This document shows, piece by piece, positions 34,391-43,530 of a DNA stretch of 64,000 bases (the stretch's first letter is position 1; each line of letters starts with the position of its first letter). The stretch comes from Pirellula sp. Its GTDB lineage: Bacteria > Planctomycetota > Planctomycetia > Pirellulales > Lacipirellulaceae. Location: NCBI GenBank assembly GCA_013822725.1, contig PNKX01000001.1:186001-250000 (forward strand). Direction: 5' to 3'. Both the position numbers and the translations under genes were made by a program. Below the pieces are notes generated by a model. That model had not been told where the DNA came from, did not search any database, and worked only from the letters and a program-made list of their open reading frames with translations.

Positions 34391-34738
34391 TTACTTCTTC
34401 GCGTGAGCCTTCTTCGCCGGAGCCAGCTCGCCGGCCGTGGCGCCGCACTTCTTGCAGAAGCGTTCCTTCGATCCATCGTCCTTAAAACGCGAACCGAGCC
34501 GAGTCGCCTTGCTGCACGCACTGCAGAAGTAGGCCAGATTCGAAAGTTGAATCGGCGCTTCTTTGCTCAGCCGGCCCCCTTGCGGGTGCTTCTGGCTGCG
34601 ACGCACGTGCTTGTAAACCTTCGCGACGCCCTCGACCAGCGCCTTACCGTCGGCACGCAGCACCTCGATAACGCGGCTCTGCTTGCCCTTGTCGGCGCCG
34701 GCGATGACTTCTACTGTGTCGCCTGTCTTGATCAACAT
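34391..34738 (-). CDS. rplX: 50S ribosomal protein uL24 with zinc ribbon
   Basis: This 115-residue assembly-initiator protein starts MLIKTGDTVEVIAGADKGKQ (KOW motif) at ATG 34738. The C-terminal half carries two CxxC pairs, FCSAC and FCKKC, about 29 residues apart, a likely zinc ribbon absent from E. coli uL24. The end is Ala/Lys-rich. A frame extension to 34774 is unneeded. Confidence 0.95.
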   Translation of the reverse strand: MLIKTGDTVEVIAGADKGKQSRVIEVLRADGKALVEGVAKVYKHVRRSQKHPQGGRLSKEAPIQLSNLAYFCSACSKATRLGSRFKDDGSKERFCKKCGATAGELAPAKKAHAKK

Positions 34739-34840
34739 GATTCGAACTGCCGTTTGGCGATTGACGAATTCCAAAAACTCGACGAACTCTTGAGTCCCCT
34801 CATTCGTCGTGAGAGGGCTCCACGTTCGTTATCTAACTGC

Positions 34841-35209
34841 TTACACCACTTCGTTCGCAAGGCTCACGATTTTCATGAACCGGCGGTCGCGAAGCTCGCG
34901 GGCGACGGCGCCGAAGATGCGCGTCCCGCGGGGGTTGTTGTCTTTATCAATCAGCACCACGGCGTTGTTGTCGAACCGCACGTAGCTGCCGTCGTTCCGG
35001 CGCGTCGGCGACCGCAGACGCACGATCACTCCGCGAACGACCGCCTTCTTCTTGACGTCGCTGCCCGGAATGACGCTCTTTACGCTGCAGACGATGACGT
35101 CGCCCAAGTGAGCAAAACGCCGGCGGCTGCCGCCCAACACCTTAATGCACATTACTTCCTTGGCGCCCGTGTTGTCGGCGACGGCAAGGCGGCTTTCCAT
35201 TTGGATCAT
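34841..35209 (-). CDS. rplN: 50S ribosomal protein uL14
   Basis: This 122-residue intersubunit-bridge protein starts [20 protein letters not shown] and has [20 protein letters not shown] and [20 protein letters not shown]. It has the canonical length and position after rpsQ. Confidence 0.98.
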   Translation of the reverse strand: MIQMESRLAVADNTGAKEVMCIKVLGGSRRRFAHLGDVIVCSVKSVIPGSDVKKKAVVRGVIVRLRSPTRRNDGSYVRFDNNAVVLIDKDNNPRGTRIFGAVARELRDRRFMKIVSLANEVV

Positions 35210-35314
35210 GGCTGACTCTCGTTCATGCGGCGTCGGTCAGTGCCGTCGCCCTTCAACTTGTCTCGTATCCGTTGATCGGGCCAATGAAACGATTGACCGA
35301 TCAAACGACGGCCC

Positions 35315-35620
35315 TTAACCCTCGCCGGCCTCTTGAGCCTGCTTAGCAGCGGCCCGCATCGCGGCGATGTCGACCGCACTGCTCTTTTCCACGACCCGAA
35401 TCAGGTCCCAGCGCTTCAGACGCGACTTCGGCGGGCACTCGATGATTTCCACCGTGTCGCCGATGCCCGACTCGTTGTTCTCGTCGTGAACGTGGCACAC
35501 CGTCTTCTTACGGATGAACTTGCCGTACTTGGGATGCGGCACCAGGCGGTCGATTTCGACCCGCCGAGTCTTCGCACACTTGTCGCTCACGACGACGCCG
35601 GTTAGTTGTTTTTTGGGCAT
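35315..35620 (-). CDS. rpsQ: 30S ribosomal protein uS17
   Basis: This 101-residue OB-fold protein has [34 protein letters not shown] and [21 protein letters not shown] 15-20 residue Ala-rich tail follows. It is close behind rpmC, 12 bp apart. Confidence 0.98.
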   Translation of the reverse strand: MPKKQLTGVVVSDKCAKTRRVEIDRLVPHPKYGKFIRKKTVCHVHDENNESGIGDTVEIIECPPKSRLKRWDLIRVVEKSSAVDIAAMRAAAKQAQEAGEG

Positions 35621-35632
35621 GTCTTAATCGCT

Positions 35633-35839
35633 CTACTTCGCTGCGGCCGCCTGCAGCCGCTCAGTTTGAATGGTCTTCACGCGGGCAATCAACCGACGCT
35701 GACGCTTCAGCTCGCTCGGGGCGTCGAGACGTTCCGTCTGCGACTGCACCCGGGCGCGAAACAGCTTGTCGACCGCTTCTTTCGCAGTCAGATCGAGCTG
35801 CTCGTCGCTCATATCCCGCAGTTCTTTGGCTTTGGTCAT
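35633..35839 (-). CDS. rpmC: 50S ribosomal protein uL29
   Basis: This 68-residue two-helix protein at the exit tunnel starts MTKAKELRDMSDEQLDLTAK. The ATG at 35839 has a GAGAG stretch 8 nt upstream that belongs to the heptad element; the frame further upstream is repeat DNA. RRLIARVKTIQTERLQAAAA ends the second helix. Confidence 0.95.
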   Translation of the reverse strand: MTKAKELRDMSDEQLDLTAKEAVDKLFRARVQSQTERLDAPSELKRQRRLIARVKTIQTERLQAAAAK

Positions 35840-35843
35840 TGTT

Positions 35844-35929
35844 AAGCTCTCAGCTATGAACCGGAAGCCGTAAGCCGGACTGTTCTCGCCATTTCTGGCC
35901 GACAGCCCACCGCCCACAACTCACAGTCC
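35844..35929. repeat. Arm-spacer-arm element, 7-bp units, rpmC-rplP
   Basis: The left arm is AGCTCTC, AGCTATG, AACCGGA, AGCCGTA, AGCCGGA; the right arm is GGCCGAC, AGCCCAC, CGCCCAC, AACTCAC, AGTCCC. The unit of 7 bp holds throughout although both arms have diverged. It fills the spacer. Confidence 0.8.
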
Positions 35930-35931
35930 CT

Positions 35932-36342
35932 TTAACTTCTCTTTACCATCCGCACGCGCACCGGCATCTTGTGAGCCAACCGCGCGAGGCACATCTTGGC
36001 CGCCGCTTCGCCCACGCCGCTCAACTCGTACAAAATCGTGCCCGGCTTAATCACCGCCGCCCAGTATTCGGGTTCGCCCTTGCCCTTACCCATGCGGGTT
36101 TCGAGCGGAATGGACGTGACCGACTTCTGCGGAAACACGCGAATGTACAACTTGCCTTCGCCACGGATGTATTGCTGGGCAGCGATACGCCCGGCCTCGA
36201 TCGTCTGAGCGCTTAGCCAGCCGCCTTGTTCGGCCTGCAAGCCATACTCGCCGAAGACGACGCGATTGCCGCGCGTGGCGTTACCTCTTATACGCCCTCT
36301 TTGGCTTTTTCTGTGCTTGACCCTCTTGGGCATCAGCGCCAT
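35932..36342 (-). CDS. rplP: 50S ribosomal protein uL16
   Basis: This 136-residue protein starts [20 protein letters not shown] at ATG 36342, where GAGG lies 9 nt upstream; ATG 36333 (MPKRVKH) is the alternative. [20 protein letters not shown] and [20 protein letters not shown] are conserved. The start lies inside rpsC: 62 nt overlap in another frame, unusual for ribosomal genes and implying coupled translation. Confidence 0.96.
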   Translation of the reverse strand: MALMPKRVKHRKSQRGRIRGNATRGNRVVFGEYGLQAEQGGWLSAQTIEAGRIAAQQYIRGEGKLYIRVFPQKSVTSIPLETRMGKGKGEPEYWAAVIKPGTILYELSGVGEAAAKMCLARLAHKMPVRVRMVKRS

Positions 36343-36976
36343 CGGTCTGGTCCTCAAACATGCCTTGGTTGATCCACACTTGGATGCCGATATGACCTTG
36401 CGCGGTCATGGCTTCCGTAATTCCGTAGTCGATGTTCGCTCGCAAGGTGCTCAGCGGAATCGACCCGGCAATCTGCTTTTCGCGGCGAGCCATTTCCGAA
36501 CCGCCGAGGCGGCCGGCCAGCTGCACCTTGATTCCCTTGGCGCCAGCTTCCATGGTCTGCTCCACCGAACGCTTCATCGTTCGACGGAAGCTCGCTCGCT
36601 TGCTCAGCTGCTCGCCAATATCTTCAGCCACCAGTTGAGCTTGCAGCTCAGGGCGGTTGACTTCCTCAATCTTAATGTTGATCCGGCGGCCGACCAGCTT
36701 CTGCAGTTCGTCCTGCAGCTGCTCGACTTCCTGACCCTTGCGACCGATGATCACGCCGGGCCGAGCCGCGTGCAGGATCACCTTCACTTCGTCGCGCGTC
36801 CGCTCGATTTCCACCTTCGGAATGCCGGCGAACTTGTACTTCTTATGAATGAACTTGCGGATCTTCTGATCTTCCATCAGCAGATCGGCGAATTCCTTCT
36901 TCGGCGCGTACCAGCGGCTCTTCCAGCCGAGCATGATGCCGGTGCGGAAACCGATTGGATTGACTTTTTGACCCAT
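36281..36976 (-). CDS. rpsC: 30S ribosomal protein uS3
   Basis: This 231-residue mRNA-entry protein has [20 protein letters not shown], the KH motif [19 protein letters not shown] and [20 protein letters not shown] with RANIDYG following. The C-terminal 25 residues ([20 protein letters not shown] and on) are a charged extension, and it is this stretch that overlaps rplP. ATG 36976. Confidence 0.98.
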   Translation of the reverse strand: MGQKVNPIGFRTGIMLGWKSRWYAPKKEFADLLMEDQKIRKFIHKKYKFAGIPKVEIERTRDEVKVILHAARPGVIIGRKGQEVEQLQDELQKLVGRRINIKIEEVNRPELQAQLVAEDIGEQLSKRASFRRTMKRSVEQTMEAGAKGIKVQLAGRLGGSEMARREKQIAGSIPLSTLRANIDYGITEAMTAQGHIGIQVWINQGMFEDQTDGADAQEGQAQKKPKRAYKR

Positions 36977-37004
36977 AAGTTGATCTCGGTATGGTGCGTC
37001 GCTT

Positions 37005-37030
37005 GGACCGGTCGCTTAAACGACCAGTCC
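37005..37030. repeat. 26-bp palindrome, copy 4
   Basis: The left half is GGACCGGTCGCTT and the right half AAACGACCAGTCC, so there are two mismatches in the stem. It is inside the S10 operon, between rplV and rpsC, in a spacer of 76 bp. Confidence 0.85.
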
Positions 37031-37052
37031 GCATCACGCAACGGACTCCTAA

Positions 37053-37379
37053 TTATTCAATCGAAATCTTGATGTGCGCCATCCGCTTCTTGATGATGTG
37101 CGCCATGCCGCGGGCGCCGGGACGAACCCGCTTCACCATCGGTCCCCCGTCGATCCGCGCGTCGACGATTCGCAAGCCGCCCAAATTCGGAGCCCGGCGA
37201 TCGTCCGCATTGCCGAGGGCGCTTTGCAGCACCTTCTCCAGCATCCGGGCGCCGCGCTGCGGCTGGTATTTCAGCAGGGCCAGGGCTTCGTCAACCCGCT
37301 TGCCGCGAATCAAGTCTGCCAACGGGCGCACCTTGCGGGCGCTGATCTGGGCATGCCGATGTGTTGCTGTGTAAGCCAT
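37053..37379 (-). CDS. rplV: 50S ribosomal protein uL22
   Basis: This 108-residue exit-tunnel protein starts MAYTATHRHAQISARKVRPL and has ADLIRGKRVDEALALLKYQP, the tunnel-loop region KRVRPGARGMAHIIKKRMAH and IKISIE. The beta-hairpin tip is canonical in length. It lies 10 bp from rpsS. Confidence 0.98.
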   Translation of the reverse strand: MAYTATHRHAQISARKVRPLADLIRGKRVDEALALLKYQPQRGARMLEKVLQSALGNADDRRAPNLGGLRIVDARIDGGPMVKRVRPGARGMAHIIKKRMAHIKISIE

Positions 37380-37389
37380 GATCTCGACC

Positions 37390-37659
37390 TTACTTCTTCG
37401 CCTTACCGCCGTGACCGCGGAAGTTCCGCGTCGGCGAGAATTCGCCCAAACGGTGACCCACCATATCTTCGGTAATGAAGACCTTCAGGTGAGACTTACC
37501 GTTGTGAACCATGAACGTGTGGCCGACGAACTCGGGAATGATCGTGCAGGCCCGCGCCCAAGTCGTCAGCGGATCCTTGCGACCCACGTCGTTGAGCTTC
37601 TCGACCTTTTGATACAACTTCGGGTCAACGTAAGGACCCTTTTTTGTTGAACGTCCCAT
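37390..37659 (-). CDS. rpsS: 30S ribosomal protein uS19
   Basis: This 89-residue head protein has [20 protein letters not shown] and [20 protein letters not shown], and [18 protein letters not shown] at the end. The GAGAG 6 nt before ATG 37659 is part of the heptad element, which appears to serve as the Shine-Dalgarno. Confidence 0.98.
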   Translation of the reverse strand: MGRSTKKGPYVDPKLYQKVEKLNDVGRKDPLTTWARACTIIPEFVGHTFMVHNGKSHLKVFITEDMVGHRLGEFSPTRNFRGHGGKAKK

Positions 37660-37663
37660 ATTT

Positions 37664-37755
37664 AGCTCTCAGCGTTCAGCCGTCAGCTTTTAGCCAAACG
37701 ACTTGTGATCTGTGTATCCCGTCCGGCCGGCAGCTCATCGCTGACAGCTGACCGC
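37664..37755. repeat. Arm-spacer-arm element, 7-bp units, rpsS-rplB
   Basis: The left arm is AGCTCTC, AGCGTTC, AGCCGTC, AGCTTTT, AGCC; the right arm GGCCGGC, AGCTCAT, CGCTGAC, AGCTGAC. It occupies all of the rpsS-rplB spacer, to within 5 nt of each gene. Confidence 0.88.
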
Positions 37756-37759
37756 TTCC

Positions 37760-38623
37760 CTACTTCGTAATCAACTTCTGCACGCCATAGCGCCGGCTGC
37801 GCCGACGACGCACGATCGCCTTGTTCGACGGCTTGCGACGCTTCCGCGTCATGCCGCCCTTGGCGCTCTTGCCCTGCGGGCTCACCGGATGACGACCGCC
37901 CTTGGTGCGGCCTTCACCACCGCCGTGGGGATGGTCGATCGGGTTCATCGCGGTACCGCGGGTATGAGGCCGAATGCCCAACCAACGACTGCGACCCGCC
38001 TTCCCCAACACGATGCCGAAGTGATCCGAATTGCTCGACTCGCCGATTGTCGCCCGGCAGGCCGACGGAATACGCCGGATTTCGCCGCTCGGCAGCGAGA
38101 TCTGAGCCCATTCCGCTTCGCGAGCCATCAGCGTCGCGTTGGCGCCGGCGCTACGGCACAACACGCCGCCGCGACCCGGACGCAGTTCAATGTTGAAAAT
38201 CGCGGTGCCCAGCGGAATCTTCGTCAACGGCAGGCAGTTGCCCACCTTCGCCGGGGCGTCGGGACCGCTCATCACCTGGTCGCCAGCCTTCAGGCCGCCG
38301 GGGGCGATGATGTACCGCTTCTCGCCGTCGGCGTAGAACAACAGCGCGATGCGGGCGGTCCGATTCGGATCGTATTGGATCGAATCAACCTTCGCCGGCA
38401 CGCCATCCTTGTTACGCCGGAAGTCGATCATCCGGTATTGTTGCTTGTGCCCGCCGCCGCGATGCCGCGACGTGATCTTCCCCTGATTATTCCGGCCGCC
38501 CGTCTTCGTTTGTGGACGAAGCAGCGACTTCTCCGGCTTCGCGCCCGGCGTCAGTTCAGCGAAATCGCTGACCGTGGCGCCACGCATGCCGGGAGTAATC
38601 GGGTTTAATTTGCGAATGCCCAT
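37760..38623 (-). CDS. rplB: 50S ribosomal protein uL2
   Basis: This 287-residue protein near the peptidyl-transferase centre has [40 protein letters not shown] and [20 protein letters not shown] (essential His). ATG 38623. Second largest protein of the S10 group. Confidence 0.98.
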   Translation of the reverse strand: MGIRKLNPITPGMRGATVSDFAELTPGAKPEKSLLRPQTKTGGRNNQGKITSRHRGGGHKQQYRMIDFRRNKDGVPAKVDSIQYDPNRTARIALLFYADGEKRYIIAPGGLKAGDQVMSGPDAPAKVGNCLPLTKIPLGTAIFNIELRPGRGGVLCRSAGANATLMAREAEWAQISLPSGEIRRIPSACRATIGESSNSDHFGIVLGKAGRSRWLGIRPHTRGTAMNPIDHPHGGGEGRTKGGRHPVSPQGKSAKGGMTRKRRKPSNKAIVRRRRSRRYGVQKLITK

Positions 38624-38629
38624 TTGATT

Positions 38630-38720
38630 TGGCTTTCAGCTCTCGGCCGTCGGCTTTTGGCCAGACAGCGTTACCTTCGTTTTTGCATGGCCGACAGCCG
38701 GTAGCTGACAGCCGACAGCC
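38630..38720. repeat. Arm-spacer-arm element, 7-bp units, rplB-rplW
   Basis: The left arm is GGCTTTC, AGCTCTC, GGCCGTC, GGCTTTT, GGCC; the right arm GGCCGAC, AGCCGGT, AGCTGAC, AGCCGAC, AGCC. Both arms are alike in the 32879 element. It fills the rplB-rplW spacer. Confidence 0.88.
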
Positions 38721-38725
38721 TCTTC

Positions 38726-39040
38726 CTAGAAGAAGTTAATCCGACTCTCGCCGTCGAGCGTCACGATCGCCTTCTTCCAATCCTTCGTCATGCCAAGGCG
38801 AAACTTCGTGCGGCGAACCTTCCCCTTGCGGTTCTGCGTCGCCACCTTGACCACCTTCACCTCAAACAACGACTCGACAGCCCGCTTCACGTCCGCTTTC
38901 GTCGCGAGACGATTGATCTGGAACGCGTAGGCGTTATTGCGAGTCGACTTGTGCATCCCCTTTTCCGTCACCAGGGGCTTCACAATGACCTGGTGCGGCT
39001 CCAGCGTAATGCTCGTCGAAGCTGGTACGTGACGTGGCAT
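38726..39040 (-). CDS. rplW: 50S ribosomal protein uL23
   Basis: This 104-residue tunnel-exit protein docks trigger factor and SRP. It has HQVIVKPLVTEKGMHKSTRN, ADVKRAVESLFEVKVVKVAT and RRTKFRLGMTKDWKKAIVTL. The N-terminus is slightly extended (about 12 residues). ATG 39040. Confidence 0.97.
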   Translation of the reverse strand: MPRHVPASTSITLEPHQVIVKPLVTEKGMHKSTRNNAYAFQINRLATKADVKRAVESLFEVKVVKVATQNRKGKVRRTKFRLGMTKDWKKAIVTLDGESRINFF

Positions 39041-39117
39041 GACTTACCCTTTTCCCACTAACCGGAGGAAACTCCTCCGAAAGCCCCGGCGTCGCCGCCT
39101 TCGCTACTTGTTTCAAA

Positions 39118-39768
39118 CTAGTTCGCTTCAGCCTTGGCCGCCGACGACGCCTTCGCCTTGAACGCATCCAAGGCCGCCGTCGTCATCAAGACCCGCTTGG
39201 CCGCCAACACCGCGTAGGCGTTCAAATCGCTCGCCGGAGCGACGTTGACGCGATCGATGTTCCGGCCGCTCTTGTAAACGTTAATGTCGTAGCCGGCCGT
39301 CGCCACCAGCACCGAATGACCTTCACAACCGAGCGTCTTGAGGATGCCGGCCATTTCCTTAGTCTTCGGGGCGCCGAATTCCAGCTTGTCGATCAACACG
39401 ATCTCGTCGTCACGCACCTTCGACGCCAGGGCCATACGCGTGGCCAACTGCAACGCCTTGCGCGGGAGCGAGTACGAGTAATCGCGCGGATGAATCTGCT
39501 TCATGTGACCGCCGCCGCGACGCACGCCGCTCTTGCGGTGACCCGCGCGAGCATTGCCCGTCCCCTTCTGGCGGTACATCTTCTTCGTCGAACCGGAAAC
39601 TTCGTGCCGGTTCTTGGTCTTGTGCGACCCTTGCCGCAGGTTCGACTGATACATCACTACCGCGTCGTGCAACAATTGCTTGTTGATGCGCGGAGCGAGA
39701 TCGGTCGGCTCGATGTTATACGTGCCGACCTTCTTACCCTTGACGTCGAGTACGTTTAGCTTTGCCAT
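39118..39768 (-). CDS. rplD: 50S ribosomal protein uL4
   Basis: This 216-residue protein lines the tunnel. NRHEVSGSTKKMYRQKGTGN and ARAGHRKSGVRRGGGHMKQI (the RNA-contact loop) are conserved, as is SYSLPRKALQLATRMALASK. In E. coli uL4 represses the S10 operon; no leader structure was identified here. ATG 39768. Confidence 0.97.
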   Translation of the reverse strand: MAKLNVLDVKGKKVGTYNIEPTDLAPRINKQLLHDAVVMYQSNLRQGSHKTKNRHEVSGSTKKMYRQKGTGNARAGHRKSGVRRGGGHMKQIHPRDYSYSLPRKALQLATRMALASKVRDDEIVLIDKLEFGAPKTKEMAGILKTLGCEGHSVLVATAGYDINVYKSGRNIDRVNVAPASDLNAYAVLAAKRVLMTTAALDAFKAKASSAAKAEAN

Positions 39769-39785
39769 GATTCACTATCTGCTAT

Positions 39786-39812
39786 AGCGAGCCGGGTCGC
39801 CTCGACCCCGCC
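39786..39812 (+). repeat. AGCGAG-family hairpin, copy 5
   Basis: AGCGAG then CCGGGTCG, CCT loop, CGACCCCG, in the rplC-rplD spacer. It shares the core of copies 3 and 4. Confidence 0.65.
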
Positions 39813-39829
39813 GAGCGAAAACCGCTCAA

Positions 39830-40531
39830 TTACATCTTGTTGGTTTGCTGGACGACGACGTACCCGCCGTTCGGCCCCGGCACGGCGCCACGGATCAGCA
39901 ACAGGTTCTGCTCAGCGTCAATCTTCACCAGCTTTTGATTCCGCATGGTGCAGCGAGCCGAACCGTACTGACCAGGCATCTTCTTGCCCTTGAACAGACG
40001 GCTGGGGAAGGCGCTGGCGCCGGTGCCGCCGAGAGCACGGTGACACTTCTTCACACCGTGCGTGGCACGCTGGCCGTGAAAGTTGTGACGCTTCATGGCG
40101 CCAGAGAAGCCGCGACCCTTGCTGGTGCCGACGACGTCGACCCGAGCAATGCCTTCCAGAGCGGTAACGTCGATCTTCGAGCCAACCTCAAGATCACCGG
40201 CTCCGCCGCGAATCTCGCGAATAAACCGCTTCGGCTCGCAACCCGCCTTGGCAATCGCTTCGACGCCGGCGGCGGCACGCGACTTAGCCCGCTTGCTGTC
40301 GAGCTTGGCCACGTGACCCCGCTCACTGCGGGCGGCCAACCGACGGGGCTTATCGAGATAACCTAGCTGCACCGCTTCATAACCATCACGATCGGCCGTC
40401 CGCACCTGCAGAACGTCGCAGGGGCCCGCCTGAACGACGGTCACCGGCACGACATTGCCCTGCTCGTCGTAAATCTGCGTCATTCCAATTTTGCGACCCA
40501 GAATACCCGGGACGCGCTCAGCAGCGGCCAT
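39830..40531 (-). CDS. rplC: 50S ribosomal protein uL3
   Basis: This 233-residue protein has PGILGRKIGMTQIYDEQGNV, KGRGFSGAMKRHNFHGQRAT and KGKKMPGQYGSARCTMRNQK (central loop near the peptidyl-transferase centre). ATG 40531. It is second in the S10 operon. Confidence 0.98.
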   Translation of the reverse strand: MAAAERVPGILGRKIGMTQIYDEQGNVVPVTVVQAGPCDVLQVRTADRDGYEAVQLGYLDKPRRLAARSERGHVAKLDSKRAKSRAAAGVEAIAKAGCEPKRFIREIRGGAGDLEVGSKIDVTALEGIARVDVVGTSKGRGFSGAMKRHNFHGQRATHGVKKCHRALGGTGASAFPSRLFKGKKMPGQYGSARCTMRNQKLVKIDAEQNLLLIRGAVPGPNGGYVVVQQTNKM

Positions 40532-40698
40532 CGTTGGTCATCCTAAAGCTGGTGCTCGTCAGACAGGAGACACGGGATCAACCCGGCTTACCCGCCCAAC
40601 TTCCACGGCATAGGTTAATTGCTATTGATCGGTGACTAAAAACAGTAATCAAACAACTTAAATCATTGCGAGCCAACAACTTACGGCTCGAAGCGGGA

Positions 40699-41022
40699 TC
40701 ATCCCGCCGTCGCTTTGATCTTAATGTCGACGCCCGCCGGCAGACTGAGCTTGTTCAAAGCCTCAATCGTCTTGGCAGTCGCCTGGACAATGTCGATCAC
40801 CCGCTTGTGAGTGCGGATTTCAAATTGCTGCCGGGCCTTCTTATCGACGTGCGGACCAGAGAGAACGGTGTACCGCTCAATCCTGGTCGGCAACGGAATC
40901 GGCCCATGAACCTCGGAGTTGGTCCGCTTGGCCGTATCGACGATTTCCGCCGCACTCTGGTCTAGGACCGAGTGATCGTAGGCCTCCATCCGAATCCGAA
41001 TGACTTCCCGCGACGCAGCCAC
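40699..41022 (-). CDS. rpsJ: 30S ribosomal protein uS10
   Basis: This 107-residue protein, also the NusE elongation factor, starts at GTG 41022 with AAAGGGG 7 nt upstream. [40 protein letters not shown] and [20 protein letters not shown] are conserved. It heads the S10 operon. Upstream 41023-41226 contains a GGGGCC/GGCCCC dyad on the minus strand that may belong to the leader; no clear -35/-10. Confidence 0.97.
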   Translation of the reverse strand: MAASREVIRIRMEAYDHSVLDQSAAEIVDTAKRTNSEVHGPIPLPTRIERYTVLSGPHVDKKARQQFEIRTHKRVIDIVQATAKTIEALNKLSLPAGVDIKIKATAG

Positions 41023-41226
41023 TGCGATGCCCCTTTATCGGCCAACCACTCGAATTTCAGCAGATAAACGCCGAAAAAGGAGCCCCGGCATAGTCCGTCT
41101 CGGGGGCCAGGCCCCGTGCGACAGCAATGTTTCAAAGATCCATAGTCCATCCCCAAAAGCAGGGACGAACCGCGGATTCTATGGCGGAATTGGAAAGGCG
41201 TCAATGGGTTCGCTCGCGAGAGCCAA

Positions 41227-43530
41227 CTATTTTTGGAGGCCCAACCGTAAGCTCCCGGCGCGACTCCCGCGCCATCCCCGAGAGACTGCAAAAACTCCGC
41301 AAACCGCCGGCGTTATCGAACTCGGCTCCGGGATTGTCACAGCCACCAGCCGCACGCCGAATTCTTCATAAACAGCCGCCAACTTTACGTCTGGCAGCAG
41401 CGGCTGCACCAAATGATCGAACGCTCCGCTGACGCCCGCCAATGTTCGAAGCACAAGGAACTCATCGCCCGCGCTCGGCATGAATCCCTCCACAAAGTTC
41501 ACCTCCAGCGTCCCGCCCAACAACACCGCCTCACCGCGGATATCGAGCAGGTCATGACCGCCCCCCGCCACGCCCCCATCTGAGAGGAGATCGATCGCTA
41601 GCCGGCCTCCTTCCTCATTGATGTAGCCGGCAACGCCGAGAATTCCCACGGCTTCGCCAAGCCCCTCCCCCGGCGCTACCACGCCGAAATTGTCGACCCG
41701 AAGCGCCACGGCGGCTCCATCTTCCGCCCGAACTGTCGAGTTGCTGAGCACGACAACGTCCCCCGCGCCATCGAACGTCGCCCCCTGCTCTACAGCAAAA
41801 ACCCCGTCCAACCGCAGGTCGGCGTTGATCGCGTTCGAGCCGTTCGCGCCGAACACGCCGTTCGAGGAAACAATGGTCGAGTCAAATGAAACCGACAGCT
41901 TTCCGTCCTGCCGCAGTTCTCCCCGGTAGAGGCCGCCCGCCAAATTGATGGCCCCGGTATTGTCGAGCCCGCCGCTTGGCATCTCGAACTCCTGAGGAAC
42001 TCCCAGAAGCCCAACGTTCAGCGTGCCGTCGAATTCAACCAAGGAGCCAAACCCCAACACCTTCAGCTTCCCTTTCTGAGCGTTTAGAACTCCGTCGCCA
42101 TCGGCCCCGTCAAGGTCGCTGACGCCGGCCGTTTCAACGATCAGCTCTCCTCCATCAGCCGATATGGAGCCCTGGTTGTCGATAAAAGCAGGACTCAGCC
42201 TGCCGCGGCCTTCCAAGCTATTGAGGTTGATGACGCCCGAACCATTCAAGCGGCCGCCCCCCAGCCGAATCACGCCGGCGTGACGCCACGGCTCGGTCGT
42301 GTTGACCGCGAGTACGCCGTTCAAGCCTACGCTAGTCGTACCGTTGTAAGCGAGATCTGGGTCCGACACGCTATCGTTCTCGATGCGGTCGACATTGAGC
42401 GTGAATATTCCACCACTACCGATGGAGGTCAGCGTCGGAGCCCCGTCGCCATCCCAATCGAACACGCCCGTCGGCAAGTCGATCGTAGTGGCGGCGAATA
42501 CGCTCAGCCCGCCATTGTTGGTCACGACGCCTCCAGCCGTGCCATCCGTCTGCTTGAACGACGCGCCGCGCAATATTGCGGCTCCGTCGAGCCTGAGTTC
42601 GCCCTTTTCCCGAATCAAAGCCTTTGAGGTAAATCTCCATTGCGATGGAGCGTTAAATTCCGCAATGCCATAGACATTGGCAGTCCCCATGAACTCGACG
42701 CGACTCCCGTTGAGTTTCGCTGACTCGTCGCCACGCCCGAAGAAATTGATGACGCCCCCTACCCACACCGTCCAGCTGGAGGACAAGTTCATTGCGACGA
42801 ATCCCCCGCCGATCGACATCGTGCCATCGAACCCCGAAAGCACCTGCGAGTTAATTGTGAGCGTCGAGTGCTCTTTAGTGACTTCGTCGTAGCCCGTTAC
42901 CATAACGGTGCCTAGCGAGGTCTCGCCATCGAGGCTGATCAGCCCCGACCCGTTATGATTGAAAACGATCCCTCCTGGAGCCGCTTCCAGCAGGCCATTG
43001 CTGCTGAAGGAACTGTCATTGACGTTGATAATCCCGGCGCCATAGAGCCGAGAGTTCGAGCTGGGTTGCAGATGTGCATTGACTTCAATCACCCCGCCAT
43101 CAAGTTCGATTTCCGCGCCTATAACCGTGAAAAAGTCGTTGACGATGAGATCTGCGGCTTTGTCACCCCTCGCAACTCGAAGCCGGGGCGGAAGAGTCGA
43201 GTTACCATTTGCAGGCCAACCTACGCGCAGTTGCCCGTTGACGGTCATCGCATGACCGTTGGTATCGAGCACCATCCCGTCAGACATCTCCAGCCAACTG
43301 ACAGTCGCGTCGACGTCTAACTTCACCACACTGTTCTCAGCCGCGGCGGAATCGCCCAGAAAGGCCCTGTCCGCCGGCAGCGGCGGCCCGGCAGGCGACC
43401 AATTGGCCGACGTGCTCCAATCTCCCGCCCCGCTGTTCCAAGAAAGATTCGCAGCGCCTGCGACGCCAACCCTGAGATTCATCGCTGCCGCCAGGAATAC
43501 GGCGACCAACGTCGAAGGTAACAACTTCAC
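41227..43530 (-). CDS. PEP-CTERM exported beta-rich protein
   Basis: This 767-residue protein starts at GTG 43530, preceded by GGGAGGAG 5 nt away; a frame upstream to 43566 lacks a site. A signal peptide (KLLPSTLVAVFLAAAMNLRV and GVAGAA) leads into SWNSGAGDWSTSANWSPAGP, a motif seen in planctomycete autotransporter-like proteins. The body is repetitive beta-helix-type sequence rich in Gly, Asn and Asp. It ends VTIPEPSSITPAVCGVFAVS plus a basic segment; the hydrophobic part of this PEP-CTERM is short. Sorting and cleavage by an exosortase system is inferred. It is inserted between fusA and rpsJ, a place normally holding only translation genes. Confidence 0.8.
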   Translation of the reverse strand: MKLLPSTLVAVFLAAAMNLRVGVAGAANLSWNSGAGDWSTSANWSPAGPPLPADRAFLGDSAAAENSVVKLDVDATVSWLEMSDGMVLDTNGHAMTVNGQLRVGWPANGNSTLPPRLRVARGDKAADLIVNDFFTVIGAEIELDGGVIEVNAHLQPSSNSRLYGAGIINVNDSSFSSNGLLEAAPGGIVFNHNGSGLISLDGETSLGTVMVTGYDEVTKEHSTLTINSQVLSGFDGTMSIGGGFVAMNLSSSWTVWVGGVINFFGRGDESAKLNGSRVEFMGTANVYGIAEFNAPSQWRFTSKALIREKGELRLDGAAILRGASFKQTDGTAGGVVTNNGGLSVFAATTIDLPTGVFDWDGDGAPTLTSIGSGGIFTLNVDRIENDSVSDPDLAYNGTTSVGLNGVLAVNTTEPWRHAGVIRLGGGRLNGSGVINLNSLEGRGRLSPAFIDNQGSISADGGELIVETAGVSDLDGADGDGVLNAQKGKLKVLGFGSLVEFDGTLNVGLLGVPQEFEMPSGGLDNTGAINLAGGLYRGELRQDGKLSVSFDSTIVSSNGVFGANGSNAINADLRLDGVFAVEQGATFDGAGDVVVLSNSTVRAEDGAAVALRVDNFGVVAPGEGLGEAVGILGVAGYINEEGGRLAIDLLSDGGVAGGGHDLLDIRGEAVLLGGTLEVNFVEGFMPSAGDEFLVLRTLAGVSGAFDHLVQPLLPDVKLAAVYEEFGVRLVAVTIPEPSSITPAVCGVFAVSRGWRGSRAGSLRLGLQK

